Counted from the stretch's first letter, positions 18,253 to 27,108 are shown. The stretch is 30,382 bases of DNA from a bacterium (GCA_016930435.1 JAFGGQ010000098.1:1-30382), one strand, 5' to 3'. The notes: a model not told the origin generated them from the letters alone. Program-made: numbers and translations.

Positions 18253-18279
18253 AAAAAAGTGCAGAACCTAAATTCTGCA
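18253..18279 (-). terminator. Possible intrinsic terminator in the leader of the minus-strand secretome cluster
   Basis: Read on the minus strand, TGCAGAA, a six-base loop and TTCTGCA form a perfect 7-base-pair stem, followed by C and six U. It lies about 80 bases ahead of the alpha/beta hydrolase start, so it would act as an attenuator or stop readthrough antisense to the lipoprotein promoter region. The stem is short. Confidence 0.35.
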
Positions 18280-18349
18280 TTATCTTATATATATCAAAAT
18301 TTCCTTGTTATTATATATTTGACGCCGAATGTGCGTTTCAGGTATTTTC

Positions 18350-18377
18350 TTGACTTTATTAAAATATGCGTTATATA
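18350..18377 (+). promoter_or_regulatory. Possible promoter of the DUF4168 lipoprotein gene
   Basis: TTGACT (18350-18355), 16 bases, TATATA (18372-18377). A second overlapping option is TTGACG (18319-18324) with TATTTT at 18343-18348. The leader would be about 165 bases, long for this window. Confidence 0.35.
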
Positions 18378-18547
18378 TGTGCTTTGCGTTTATTTTTTAG
18401 GTTCATGTAATAATTAATAGCAAAAGAATAGTACTACGGTTATGGTAAATTTTTAATATGATCCAACTGAATTGCTTTTTCTAAAGACAGTTAGTATATC
18501 TGAAGGGGTAATAAACCTTTCAAACATTTTTTATCAGGAGGTGAATG

Positions 18548-19114
18548 ATGGTTTTAAAACTACTCAAAGATTCTGGTCAGGCAGGTCTGGTTCTACTGGT
18601 TGTATTGGCCCTTTTTCTCGGTGGCTGTAATAAAGCTCAGAAAGAAACCGGGCAATCCGGCAGTGAAGGTACTCAGGGGTCTGCTCAGCAATCTCAGGAA
18701 CAACCCCCGGCGGGTATGGGAACGCCACCGACCCCTGCAACCGATGTTAGTGATGAAGAACTGAAAATTTTCGCTGAGTTAATGGAGGAGACACAGAAAA
18801 TTCAGTATGAATCACAGGAAGAAATGCAGAATGCGGTAACCGGAACCGGAATGAGTATTGAGCGATACTCGAATATCATGCAGCAGATGCAGGGTCAGGG
18901 ACAAGGTGAATCCACCGAGATATCAGATGAGGAGCAAATTCAGCTTGGGGAAGCTCAGGAAGCGCTTCAAAAGATACAGATGGATACTCAACAAAAAATG
19001 ATTGCAGCCGTTGAAGAAGGTGGGATGTCCACCGACCGTTTTCAGTCAATTTTAATGGCAATTCGTTCCGACCCATCCATGCAGCAGCGATTACAGCAAT
19101 TAATGCAACCATAG
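18548..19114 (+). CDS. Lipoprotein with two tandem DUF4168-like units
   Basis: A 188-residue exported lipoprotein. The signal peptide ends in a lipobox, LFLGGC, with C27 as the lipidated residue. A polar linker rich in Gln, Gly and Pro follows (28-65), then helical sequence resembling DUF4168. The helical part is an ungapped internal duplication: residues 68-115 and 126-173 are identical at 19 of 48 positions, sharing SDEE, QKIQ, the Q..M..AV core and GMS..R. The end, SDPSMQQRLQQLMQ, is typical of the family. Function is unknown. The ATG at 18548 is preferred over 18545 because AGGAGG then sits 6 bases away instead of 3. A CPBP-type membrane protein gene follows 45 bases later. Confidence 0.75.
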   Translation: MVLKLLKDSGQAGLVLLVVLALFLGGCNKAQKETGQSGSEGTQGSAQQSQEQPPAGMGTPPTPATDVSDEELKIFAELMEETQKIQYESQEEMQNAVTGTGMSIERYSNIMQQMQGQGQGESTEISDEEQIQLGEAQEALQKIQMDTQQKMIAAVEEGGMSTDRFQSILMAIRSDPSMQQRLQQLMQP

Positions 19115-19159
19115 GTTCGGCAGAAAAATTTATCCGATATTGTTATCCCTCGTAATGAT

Positions 19160-19786
19160 ATGAGGTTGATGAAAGAAGAACTGCTGGCCATCTGGAAATT
19201 TATCAAGGATAACCGGCGGGAGATCATTATCTTCTGCCTGGCCACCCTATTCCTGACCTTGAATAAATATCATAAACTAGAGCCATACTGGCTGAGCAGT
19301 CTGGTCTATTATGCACTGCTGCCCCTTTTCACTATCGTGATCATTCTCCGGGATAATCCTGTGGACTACGGTTTTCGACTGGGAAATTATAAAGCCGGGC
19401 TGCTTCATGTGGGAGTAGTCTGCCTTATTATGATACCGGCACTCATTATCAGCGCCCGGAATCCTGCTATGCAGAAATATTATGGAAGATCCGGATTCGA
19501 CCTGGAGTATGTCCTCACAAAGTCATTAAGCCTTATCTCATGGGAATTCATCCTGAGGGGTTTCTTGCTCTTTGGACTGGCAAAAAAACTGAAGGAGACT
19601 TCCATCCTGGTGCAGATGATCCCGTTTGTATTGCTTCACTTCGGAAAACCGGAGATTGAAACAATAGGGTGTATTCTATCTGGTGTTTACTTCGGGTATA
19701 TAAACTACCGCACCAGGGCATTATGGCCCTCTGTACTGATCCATCTCATAGTGAACTTCGCCAATAAATTTATCGTAACTTTATGA
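19160..19786 (+). CDS. CPBP-family intramembrane metalloprotease-like protein
   Basis: A 208-residue membrane protein with about five or six hydrophobic segments (22-34, 46-62, 82-98, 120-142, 147-160, 185-206). It shows the CPBP/Abi motifs of prenyl-protease relatives: W-E129-F-I-L-R133-G corresponds to EExxxR, with Trp for the first Glu, and FVLLH (156-160) corresponds to FxxxH. A late Asn lies in HLIVNFANKF. The family includes CAAX-type proteases and bacteriocin-immunity proteins, but the substrate is unknown. Starts at 19160 and 19169 are both possible; neither has a strong RBS. It may be co-transcribed with the lipoprotein. It converges on the TonB receptor gene. Confidence 0.72.
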   Translation: MRLMKEELLAIWKFIKDNRREIIIFCLATLFLTLNKYHKLEPYWLSSLVYYALLPLFTIVIILRDNPVDYGFRLGNYKAGLLHVGVVCLIMIPALIISARNPAMQKYYGRSGFDLEYVLTKSLSLISWEFILRGFLLFGLAKKLKETSILVQMIPFVLLHFGKPEIETIGCILSGVYFGYINYRTRALWPSVLIHLIVNFANKFIVTL

Positions 19787-19943
19787 AACAGCAATAGTTG
19801 CGGCCTGATTTCTTATGTACATAAAGGCAGGGGAACACCACCGAAATATTTTCAGGAAAAAGCGATCATCAACCTGCGTTTCATTGCCCGATCAAAAATA
19901 TATTGTTCACCTATGCTATACCAATGGATTATTGAAGATGTTG

Positions 19944-22316
19944 CTAAAATTCCCCCCGGAAACCGAATGTGGGAATCAGCGGCAGCATGTGCATATCATC
20001 AGGCTTCCCGTTATCCCAGCTATCCCATTCTCTCATCAGCACGTTTTTACGGTTATAGACATTGAGTACCTGGAAGAACAATTCGAGGTCCCAGCGGCCC
20101 TTGCGCAGAGTCCAGTTTATGCCCAGGTCCAGCCGGTGATAATCAGGCAGTCTCCCATTGTGATAAACCCCCTCTTCGTAGATAGGTTCATAATAAACGT
20201 AGCCATACTCCTGGTGTCTTTCAAAGCCGCTGGGTTCGGTAACGGGCTGGCCGGTGCCGTAAATAAAAGATGCGGTGGCGTTCAAGCGAGGATTTAACCG
20301 GTAACTCAGGTAGAGTTTAAAGCTATGCCGCCGGTCGTATTTCGGATAGAATGGTTCTCCATTATTGACACCGTCACTATCATCGCCCATCTGGCGGAGA
20401 GTCCAACCCAGGGCATATCCCACCCAGCCGGAGAGTGATCCCATATTCCCCTTCAAAGAGAGGTCGAATCCTGCCGCCCAGCCATCGCCAATGTAAAACA
20501 TCTCCCGGATATCGCTCTCAAACATAATTGCATATTCTTCCCGCGCTTTAATCAGGTTATCCATTTTTTTATAATAGGCGTTGGCGGCAAGGTGTACGGG
20601 TAGATGATCGGTATCGATACCAAGCACAAAATGATCTGCGATGCCGGGTTTTAGTTCATCGCAAACCGGTATCCATGTATCCAGCATAGCGAATCCCATC
20701 TCTTCCAGGGGGTTATAGAGGTGGATGTACTGGTAGTATCTTCCGACTGCTGCCCGGAGCGTGGTCAGTGCGTCCAGGCGGCGTTGTGCGGACAGCCGGG
20801 GTCCAGCCCGGAAATAGTTGCCATTAGCTGCATATTCCAGCCGTAAGCCACCCTGAAGGGCCCAGAACATATTCGGACGCCACTCCTCCTCACCGTATAA
20901 AGCCACCATGGAAGCCGGAGTGAAACGGTCCCATATAAAGCCGTATTCATCGCTTAGACTGTCAGAAAATTGTATTCTTTCAGAGCTGTCCGGGGGATTT
21001 ACCTCCGGGGACGCCCAAAGCGTATCTACTACCCTGTTGTAACATTCCCGCCATTTGAGCATCCCCCCGAAACTGAGGGTATGTTCGTTGTCAAGAAAAT
21101 AGGTCATGTCCCCTTTCAGTGATAACTCGCCAATAGTATTTTTAAGGGAGAATGCGCCTGCATCTTCGGATAACTTGGCCCTGAACCGGGAACCGGCGAG
21201 TACAATATGCCCGAAAAGCTGCTGGTTAAAAATATGGGTCCATTGTGTACTGACCGTAACATTACCCCAGCGGTATTCAAAATCATCCTCACCATCCTCT
21301 GCCATCATGGAGTCAGGGGGCTGGTTATCGGATTCGTCATCTTCTATGGCAAACACATCATCACCGGCATAGAAGCTTATGGTAACCTTATCACTGGGCG
21401 AGAGATCCTGGTTCACCCTGCCCTGAATATCGTAAAAGAAGTATGGTATATTTTCATCGACTATCCCCACGCTCTCCATCATTTTTGTGGCTGCATCGAT
21501 CCAGGTTCGCCGGCAGCCCAGCATGTAACTGCCCCTTTTCAGAGGCCCTTCCACCAGGAATTGGCCGGACAGCAGTGACAGTTGAGCCATCCCGTGAGTC
21601 TCCTTGCGGTTGCCATCCTTATTGGTTACCTCCAGCACGGAGCCCAGGCTGCCTCCCCAGCGGGATGGATAACCCGCCTTAACCAGGTTCACCTCCCTTA
21701 CCGCCTCAACTACAAAAGTACTGAAGAAGCCCATCAGGTGGGTGGGATTATAAACCCTGATATTATCCAGAAGAATAAGGTTCTCGCCGGGGGAGGTCCC
21801 CCAGATGTATAATCCGCTGTTAAAGTCCGAAATGGCAAGTACTCCGGGCAATAATTGCAGGATTCGGAAAAGGTCCGGTTCCACCAGGCCCGGAGAGCGC
21901 TGAATCATGGGTAATTCCACAATGGTATGGCCCACCAGGGGGTCATCCATGCCGCCTACCCGTTGCGCTTGAACTACTACCTTGTCCGCAACAATAGCCT
22001 CTGGAACCATCTCGAAATCAAACCGCAGGGCCGATCCCGAACAGGTAAACTCTTTCTCAATGGTCCTGTAACCAATAGCAGATACTCTCATTGTATAAAC
22101 CCTTTCCGATGGTAAAACCGGTATAGTATAGTACCCATATAGGTTACTCGCTGCTCCATAAGGTTCGTTCTGAATCTTTAGATTTACACCGGCGATGGCC
22201 TCCCCGGTAGAAGCATCTGATACAAATCCGGATACCCGGCAGGAGTTGTTCGTTTCTCCTGAAGTCCATGAAAGAACCAATAGCAAAGCAACCAGGCTAA
22301 AAAACAATCGCTTCAA
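19944..22316 (-). CDS. TonB-dependent outer-membrane receptor with CarboxypepD-regulatory-like domain
   Basis: A 790-residue outer-membrane protein. Residues 1-20 are a signal peptide. About 25-95 form a CarboxypepD-regulatory-like beta-sandwich (VSGFVSDASTGEAIAGVNL, NLYGYYTIPVLPS). About 112-235 are the plug domain, with LLLDNIRVYNP and YPSRWGGSLGSVLEV. The rest is a 22-stranded barrel ending in Phe (FGFRGEF), as expected for BamA-assembled proteins. It takes up a large nutrient such as a siderophore, corrinoid or oligomer. No SusD partner is adjacent. I see no clear TonB box. The start is TTG, with AAAGGA 6 bases upstream, chosen because it gives a good signal peptide. It follows the PP2C phosphatase gene by 23 bases on the same strand. 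Confidence 0.87.
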   Translation of the reverse strand: MKRLFFSLVALLLVLSWTSGETNNSCRVSGFVSDASTGEAIAGVNLKIQNEPYGAASNLYGYYTIPVLPSERVYTMRVSAIGYRTIEKEFTCSGSALRFDFEMVPEAIVADKVVVQAQRVGGMDDPLVGHTIVELPMIQRSPGLVEPDLFRILQLLPGVLAISDFNSGLYIWGTSPGENLILLDNIRVYNPTHLMGFFSTFVVEAVREVNLVKAGYPSRWGGSLGSVLEVTNKDGNRKETHGMAQLSLLSGQFLVEGPLKRGSYMLGCRRTWIDAATKMMESVGIVDENIPYFFYDIQGRVNQDLSPSDKVTISFYAGDDVFAIEDDESDNQPPDSMMAEDGEDDFEYRWGNVTVSTQWTHIFNQQLFGHIVLAGSRFRAKLSEDAGAFSLKNTIGELSLKGDMTYFLDNEHTLSFGGMLKWRECYNRVVDTLWASPEVNPPDSSERIQFSDSLSDEYGFIWDRFTPASMVALYGEEEWRPNMFWALQGGLRLEYAANGNYFRAGPRLSAQRRLDALTTLRAAVGRYYQYIHLYNPLEEMGFAMLDTWIPVCDELKPGIADHFVLGIDTDHLPVHLAANAYYKKMDNLIKAREEYAIMFESDIREMFYIGDGWAAGFDLSLKGNMGSLSGWVGYALGWTLRQMGDDSDGVNNGEPFYPKYDRRHSFKLYLSYRLNPRLNATASFIYGTGQPVTEPSGFERHQEYGYVYYEPIYEEGVYHNGRLPDYHRLDLGINWTLRKGRWDLELFFQVLNVYNRKNVLMREWDSWDNGKPDDMHMLPLIPTFGFRGEF

Positions 22317-22339
22317 TTTAATTCCTTTTTGGGAAAGTA

Positions 22340-25159
22340 CTATTCCCGTTTAATGATCACCAGGGTAATATCGTCATCCCTTTCTAATCCGTTACTGAAA
22401 TCATCAAGTTTTTCCAGAATTCTATTGGCCATTGGTTCGGGATCCAGGCCTTTGAATTCCTTGACCGTTGAGATCAACCTGGAAACCCCGAATTCCTCTT
22501 CATCCTTATTAAATAGCTCCGTGACTCCATCGGTATAGAGGACGATCCTGTCACCATGATCAAGGGGAACCGTTGCCTCCTGATAGCAGGCTTTATTGAA
22601 AGCTCCAAGTACCATTCCCCCGGTGGTAAGTGAGCAGACATCTCCGGTATTGTTTATAAGCAATGGGGGATTATGGCCGGCATTAACATAGCGAAGATGA
22701 TTAGAGAGGGTATTCAATTGGCAGTAGAAAAAGGTTATGTATTTATCCGGGGGGGAGTTTTCAAATATTTGTTCATTCAGACCGGCGATCATTTCCGGGA
22801 GTCCTTTCTGTTGGACGGCGGATACGCGAAGCATAGCTTGTAAATTGGACATCAGCAACGCCCCGGAGTAACCCTTCCCGGCTACATCAGCTATGGCAAT
22901 GGCAGTTTGCCCATGTTCCAGCGGAATGAAATCGTAATAATCTCCCCCTACTTCCTGAACCGGAAGGTTAACCCCAAAAAACCGGTAACCCTTTATAACG
23001 GGTATCTCTTTGGGAAGGAAACCCTGCTGGATTTCCCGGGCAAAAAGCAGCTCTCTCTCGATCTGTTTTTTCTTGATCTCCTCCTGGTAAAGCCGATGGT
23101 TTTCAAGAGCGATACCCAATTGATTAGCAAGGTTCTTCAGCAGCCGCTGGTCTTCCTCGCCATAATACTGCTGCGAACTTTTTTCCTCATAAGTTTGAAA
23201 GCCCAATAGCTGGTTCCCCAGGATAATGGGCATAATCATCCTTACCTTCAGGTCACCCAGTATTTTTTTCTCTTCGGGGCTTAGTATTTCGATAGTCTCT
23301 TCTCTTTGAATAGAAGGGATTATCAGCGGCGCCCGGTTTAGTATCAGATGTTCAGCCAGGCCGCCTGGTTCCGTGCTGATTTTCAGGGAACTTACCGATT
23401 GGTCATCATATCCCAGGAAATTGCGGGGGTAAAAATGAGAATTAGCCTTAACAAATGTAATGATTCGCGGAATGTGCAAAAGGTCTCGTACCTTCTGGGA
23501 TGTTTCAGTCAATAGGTCATCTATATTGGTCACCCGGGCGATCTGTTCGCTGAGCTCCTCCAGGGCTTGCCGAAAATCATAGCGGTCCCGAAAGAATTTC
23601 TTGTCAATCCAGTTCTGCACCTTCAGGCGAACCGGGTTGAATAATACTGCAACTACCACCCCCGCAATAATGGATACGCTGGGATTGCTCCGCCCAGCAA
23701 GTGCAAGCGTTAAGCGGCTTAGGCCATAAACCACCAGGAAATAAATGGACACAATAAAAGCGGTAAGGATGCTGTAGATCAAGCTTCGGCGGATGATCAA
23801 CTGAATGTCCATGATGCCGAACTTCAGTATGCCATAGGCGAAACTTAGGGGGATTAAGGGGAAGAACAGTATGGTCAGCAGGAGAGAAACACCCCCAGCC
23901 ACTCCGGTGATAAGAAAAGCCCCCTTATAAATCAGCGGTAACTGCTCGGGATCTAAATGTACTATCTCCTGAATGTTAAACCCGTAAAGGCTTATGATAA
24001 CGGCCAATGTGCCGATAAAGGAGATGAGAAACAGAATAAAGGGAATGATAGCGATTAGGATGCCCCAGCGAATTAATTTAAGTTGCCTTTTTTCCCGTGC
24101 CGAACGAAGGTTTCTGCTGGAATGGATCAGGGCTGCCAGGCCGATTACATATTCACCCGCAAATATTATTATGCTAAGGATGGTAAAAGTAAGGGCTGGT
24201 GTTCCGCTAATTGCACCCGAAGGCAGATACAGATCGATATTGATTAACAGGGGCAACAAGTAGATCGGCAGCAGAAGCCATTTACGGGACCCTGAGATAA
24301 TCCGCTTTTTATTGGGAAAGACCAGGAAAAAATGGAGGAATAGGGCTGGATTCAAAGCCTGAATAAAGCTCATTAACTCTCTTGCATATTGAACAATGAA
24401 ACTGTCGAAGTAGCTAAGAAAACTCATCGAAATAGTAATAAAAATGGTGAGGCTCCATAAATAATACAAAATATTGGGAGTTTCATAAGGCTTTTTGATA
24501 AAGACGATGAATCCCACCAGCCAGAAAAGGGAACCGACAAGAATGCCGAAAATAATCAGGATTACGCTTCCGTTCAGTGATGCTATTCGAACTGCCCCAT
24601 CCCGGAAAGTAAGGATATCATCCCCCCGCCGGATGAGCAGGGTGGCATTTCCCTTCTGTATCGAAGGGTATTGTTTAGCCTGCCAGAGTGATTCCGAGAT
24701 TACAGGGTCCCCGTCGACAGCAAGGATAACATCACCGGGTTCCAGAAAGGAGCTGAAACCATCCAAACCATTGCTCTTCCCGTTACCGATAGTGAAGCGA
24801 AAAAAGCCGCCCCCCGTCTGGGAAGAAGTGCTATCCGCCAAGGGCTGGATCCTGACCGGTAAAGGGGTATCATTGCTGTCAACCTCAGAGTCCCTGACAA
24901 CATTGAGGGTATCTCCCTGGAAAACCTCTTGCCCTTTATCATCCTTGGCACTATTCCGATATATACGTATGTTCCATTTGCGAACATTGGTTACTACAAG
25001 TTCATTATTTATCCATTGGGTATCAAACCCTGTATCCCTGAGAAAAAAGTAGTGATACAGCTTCAGACCCGCTCCGGACAGGGCCAGGATCAATACCCCC
25101 ACGCCTATAAAGATAAGCAGTATTTTAAGAATATCTTTAAACATAATATCGATAAGCAT
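22340..25159 (-). CDS. Multi-pass membrane PP2C (SpoIIE/RsbU-type) phosphatase with PDZ-like and GAF domains
   Basis: A 939-residue signalling protein. Order: one N-terminal membrane helix (8-32), a periplasmic segment with a PDZ-like unit (about 118-188; LEPGDVILAVDGDPV), seven or eight further membrane helices (about 195-500), a linker of the FNPVRLKVQNWIDKKFFRDRY type, a GAF domain (about 535-690), a coiled coil and a SpoIIE domain (about 715-939). The phosphatase motifs are intact: EVGGDYYDF, IADVAGKG, NAGHNPPLL, VLYTDGVTELF and DDITLVIIKRE. It should dephosphorylate an anti-sigma-factor-antagonist-like Ser/Thr target on sensing a signal outside the cytoplasm. No RsbV or RsbW homologue is present in this window. 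Starts at 25159 and 25144 both lack a good RBS. It lies 67 bases after the TPR gene. Confidence 0.88.
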   Translation of the reverse strand: MLIDIMFKDILKILLIFIGVGVLILALSGAGLKLYHYFFLRDTGFDTQWINNELVVTNVRKWNIRIYRNSAKDDKGQEVFQGDTLNVVRDSEVDSNDTPLPVRIQPLADSTSSQTGGGFFRFTIGNGKSNGLDGFSSFLEPGDVILAVDGDPVISESLWQAKQYPSIQKGNATLLIRRGDDILTFRDGAVRIASLNGSVILIIFGILVGSLFWLVGFIVFIKKPYETPNILYYLWSLTIFITISMSFLSYFDSFIVQYARELMSFIQALNPALFLHFFLVFPNKKRIISGSRKWLLLPIYLLPLLINIDLYLPSGAISGTPALTFTILSIIIFAGEYVIGLAALIHSSRNLRSAREKRQLKLIRWGILIAIIPFILFLISFIGTLAVIISLYGFNIQEIVHLDPEQLPLIYKGAFLITGVAGGVSLLLTILFFPLIPLSFAYGILKFGIMDIQLIIRRSLIYSILTAFIVSIYFLVVYGLSRLTLALAGRSNPSVSIIAGVVVAVLFNPVRLKVQNWIDKKFFRDRYDFRQALEELSEQIARVTNIDDLLTETSQKVRDLLHIPRIITFVKANSHFYPRNFLGYDDQSVSSLKISTEPGGLAEHLILNRAPLIIPSIQREETIEILSPEEKKILGDLKVRMIMPIILGNQLLGFQTYEEKSSQQYYGEEDQRLLKNLANQLGIALENHRLYQEEIKKKQIERELLFAREIQQGFLPKEIPVIKGYRFFGVNLPVQEVGGDYYDFIPLEHGQTAIAIADVAGKGYSGALLMSNLQAMLRVSAVQQKGLPEMIAGLNEQIFENSPPDKYITFFYCQLNTLSNHLRYVNAGHNPPLLINNTGDVCSLTTGGMVLGAFNKACYQEATVPLDHGDRIVLYTDGVTELFNKDEEEFGVSRLISTVKEFKGLDPEPMANRILEKLDDFSNGLERDDDITLVIIKRE

Positions 25160-25226
25160 ACAGGTTTATGAAATCACATTAAAAACTGTCCCGAGGACTA
25201 ACCAGAACCCATCCGGGTTGCCCCCT

Positions 25227-26279
25227 TTATTTCGACCGGAGTTCATTTACCATATCCCGGATCCGGCAATACTCCTTATCCTTTGTTTTTCTGTCATGGT
25301 AATCTATAGGCATAGCCAGCAATCTTTCACCGAGTTCCAGACAGCGCTCCCACTGACCGGTTTTGTAAAGTGCTTCCATCACATAATAATGGGCCTCGAT
25401 GATGTTTCCACCGGATTGATGAGGGTCCTTCAGGAGCATTTTCAGGAGGGTATCGCCGGTTTCTATGCCCTCCTCGTATTTTTTCTGTTTCAGTAGGACG
25501 ATCATTAGATCCCACCAGGGAGTTTTACCCTCGGGGAAACGGTTCAAAAGGTCCCGGGCCAGAGATTCAGCCTCATTGTAACAATTCTCCTCCAGGTAAT
25601 TATGGACTAAAAAATGCTGCGCATAATCCCCCATATAGTAAGCTTTCCGGGAGGAAAGCTTTAGCAGATCCATACCCTTTGCGCGGTCATCAGAAATAAA
25701 AGGGAGCCAGGTCAGAAAACTCATTTTGGAACTTTTAAGATAATAGTAACCTCCCAGGCCGAGATATGCATCGTAAATAGTGGAATCATATTCCACTGAT
25801 CTTTCAAGGCACTCGACCGCCTTCCTTATATGTGAATAGCCCTCCCACAGGCCTTCGCTCTGGAATTTTAACACCGACTTGTGAGAATAAGAAGCTCCCA
25901 ATAAATACCAAAGCCATGGATTTTCACTGTCCCCGGCAAGCAACATCCGGGTTAGGTCGATGGAACTGTCGAAGATTGCGCAGAGATGATCGGCAGAGTC
26001 CCAGCTTTCCCGGTCCTTATACATGCTTTGTAGGCAGAATCCCAGAAAATAATACCCGGTGGGATCGGTAGCATTTTCATCTATCATCTTCCGGAAGTAA
26101 TCTATACCAGGCTCAAATTGCCCATTCATTGTCGCGGCAAGGGCCTCCTGTATAGGCTCGATGAAGTCAGGGTCACCCACTATCAGCCCCTTTGTCCCGG
26201 TTACCCATATACAGAGAAGGAAAATAATTCCCAACATGGTTCTACGGGAACACTGCATTACAGGATTATCGATCCTCAA
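25227..26279 (-). CDS. Exported TPR-repeat protein
   Basis: A 350-residue protein with a hydrophobic N-terminal segment (residues about 15-31, signal peptide or anchor) followed by tetratricopeptide-like helical pairs from about 40 to 340. Examples are GYYFLGFCLQSMYKDRESW, AYLGLGGYYYLKSSK, and YYVMEALYKTGQWERCLELGERL. TPR proteins bind partner proteins; no enzymatic motif is seen. The start is TTG, supported by AAAGGAG 4 bases upstream and by overlap of 14 bases with the preceding DUF2520 gene. An ATG at 26258 would give seven fewer residues but has no comparable RBS. The coupling to the DUF2520 and mcsB genes places it in that operon. It may be periplasmic, anchored at the inner membrane. 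Confidence 0.78.
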   Translation of the reverse strand: MRIDNPVMQCSRRTMLGIIFLLCIWVTGTKGLIVGDPDFIEPIQEALAATMNGQFEPGIDYFRKMIDENATDPTGYYFLGFCLQSMYKDRESWDSADHLCAIFDSSIDLTRMLLAGDSENPWLWYLLGASYSHKSVLKFQSEGLWEGYSHIRKAVECLERSVEYDSTIYDAYLGLGGYYYLKSSKMSFLTWLPFISDDRAKGMDLLKLSSRKAYYMGDYAQHFLVHNYLEENCYNEAESLARDLLNRFPEGKTPWWDLMIVLLKQKKYEEGIETGDTLLKMLLKDPHQSGGNIIEAHYYVMEALYKTGQWERCLELGERLLAMPIDYHDRKTKDKEYCRIRDMVNELRSK

Positions 26280-27108
26280 AAAACTCCTTTGCCTGGTTCT
26301 TCTTGCTCTGACAGCGTTCTATTGTATTAAGGAGGTTTTTAGTAGCTTCCTCATAGAGCGCTAATTTATCGGTTTTTTGAAGGGCTACAAGATGTTTAGC
26401 AAGGGTAGCCATGTCCTCTCTGACTGCCGGGCCGGTGAGGCTATTGCAAACGCCTTTCCGGATAACATTATCCAGTAGGTGACCAGCGATATAGAGGGTG
26501 GCCTTCAGGGATTCCTCTTCCCGGAATCCGGCAGTCTGCAATAACTCTACACAGCTAACTATATTGGATAGAAGGAGATTAGAGCCAAATACCGCCGCGG
26601 CGTGATAGAGAGTCTTGTGCTCAGACCGTATGGTTACGAGCTTGCCTTCCCAGCTGCTGACTATACTATTCATCAGGGGATAGGCTTTTTCTTCCCCTTC
26701 CCCGCCCCAGATGATCCCTTCAAAGGGATTTCGATTGCCACCCAGCGGGGTGATAGTCTGGAAAGGATGCAGGGCATAGGTGATAAATTCTGGCCCGGCT
26801 GATTTCAGAATAGAGGCAGAATGCACCCCGCTGGTATGTACCAGCACGCGTTCACCGGGATAATCGGTTTCCGAAATAGCATCAACTACTCCAATTAACT
26901 GATCATCGGGGACAGTTACAAAGACCAGGTCTGTTCTTTTGATCAGCTTGGGGATGGCAGGAAATATTCCGCAGGGGACCAATTTGGCCGTCGCCTTGCT
27001 GCGAGCCTCATCCCGGTCATAGAGACCGGATATTCTCCAGCCGGAACGGCTCATCCAGTATGCTAAATTCCCGCCTACACGGCCAGCTCCTATAAAACCG
27101 ACTCTCAT
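26266..27108 (-). CDS. Rossmann-like/DUF2520 NAD(P)-binding oxidoreductase
   Basis: A 280-residue protein with an N-terminal NAD(P)-binding Rossmann domain (GAGRVGGN, residues 7-14) and a C-terminal helical DUF2520 domain, including the family's HAAAVFGSNLLLSNIVSC stretch (H conserved). It resembles pyrroline-5-carboxylate reductase and ketopantoate reductase-type dehydrogenases; members are often of unknown substrate. The start was placed at the ATG at 27108 because the protein then begins MRVGFIGAGRVG, exactly as in relatives, with GGGAG/CAGGGA upstream. A longer reading frame runs back to 27453, but that part is antiparallel-frame noise inside mcsB. It starts 13 bases after the mcsB stop and overlaps the TPR gene. 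Confidence 0.85.
   Translation of the reverse strand: MRVGFIGAGRVGGNLAYWMSRSGWRISGLYDRDEARSKATAKLVPCGIFPAIPKLIKRTDLVFVTVPDDQLIGVVDAISETDYPGERVLVHTSGVHSASILKSAGPEFITYALHPFQTITPLGGNRNPFEGIIWGGEGEEKAYPLMNSIVSSWEGKLVTIRSEHKTLYHAAAVFGSNLLLSNIVSCVELLQTAGFREEESLKATLYIAGHLLDNVIRKGVCNSLTGPAVREDMATLAKHLVALQKTDKLALYEEATKNLLNTIERCQSKKNQAKEFFEDR

Larger units (their letters stand above)
18175..18547. other. AT-rich divergent intergenic region, 373 bases
   Basis: This stretch separates the divergent secretome cluster and the DUF4168 lipoprotein gene. It carries no gene I can support. It does contain candidate promoters toward the lipoprotein, a minus-strand hairpin with a U-tract (18253-18279), and three copies of TGCGTT at 18332, 18367 and 18385. 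A TTGCCT near 18210 could belong to a weak minus-strand promoter for the alpha/beta hydrolase gene. Confidence 0.7.

Noticed and set aside
19787-19943. Terminator between the converging CPBP and TonB receptor genes
   Set aside because: I found no stem with a U-tract; termination may be Rho-type.
19815-20297. 160-residue plus-strand ORF
   Set aside because: Most of it runs antisense through the end of the TonB receptor gene, and it has no ribosome binding site or recognisable domain.
24495-25052. 185-residue plus-strand ORF opposite the phosphatase gene
   Set aside because: Antisense to an intact PDZ/membrane region with no domain of its own.
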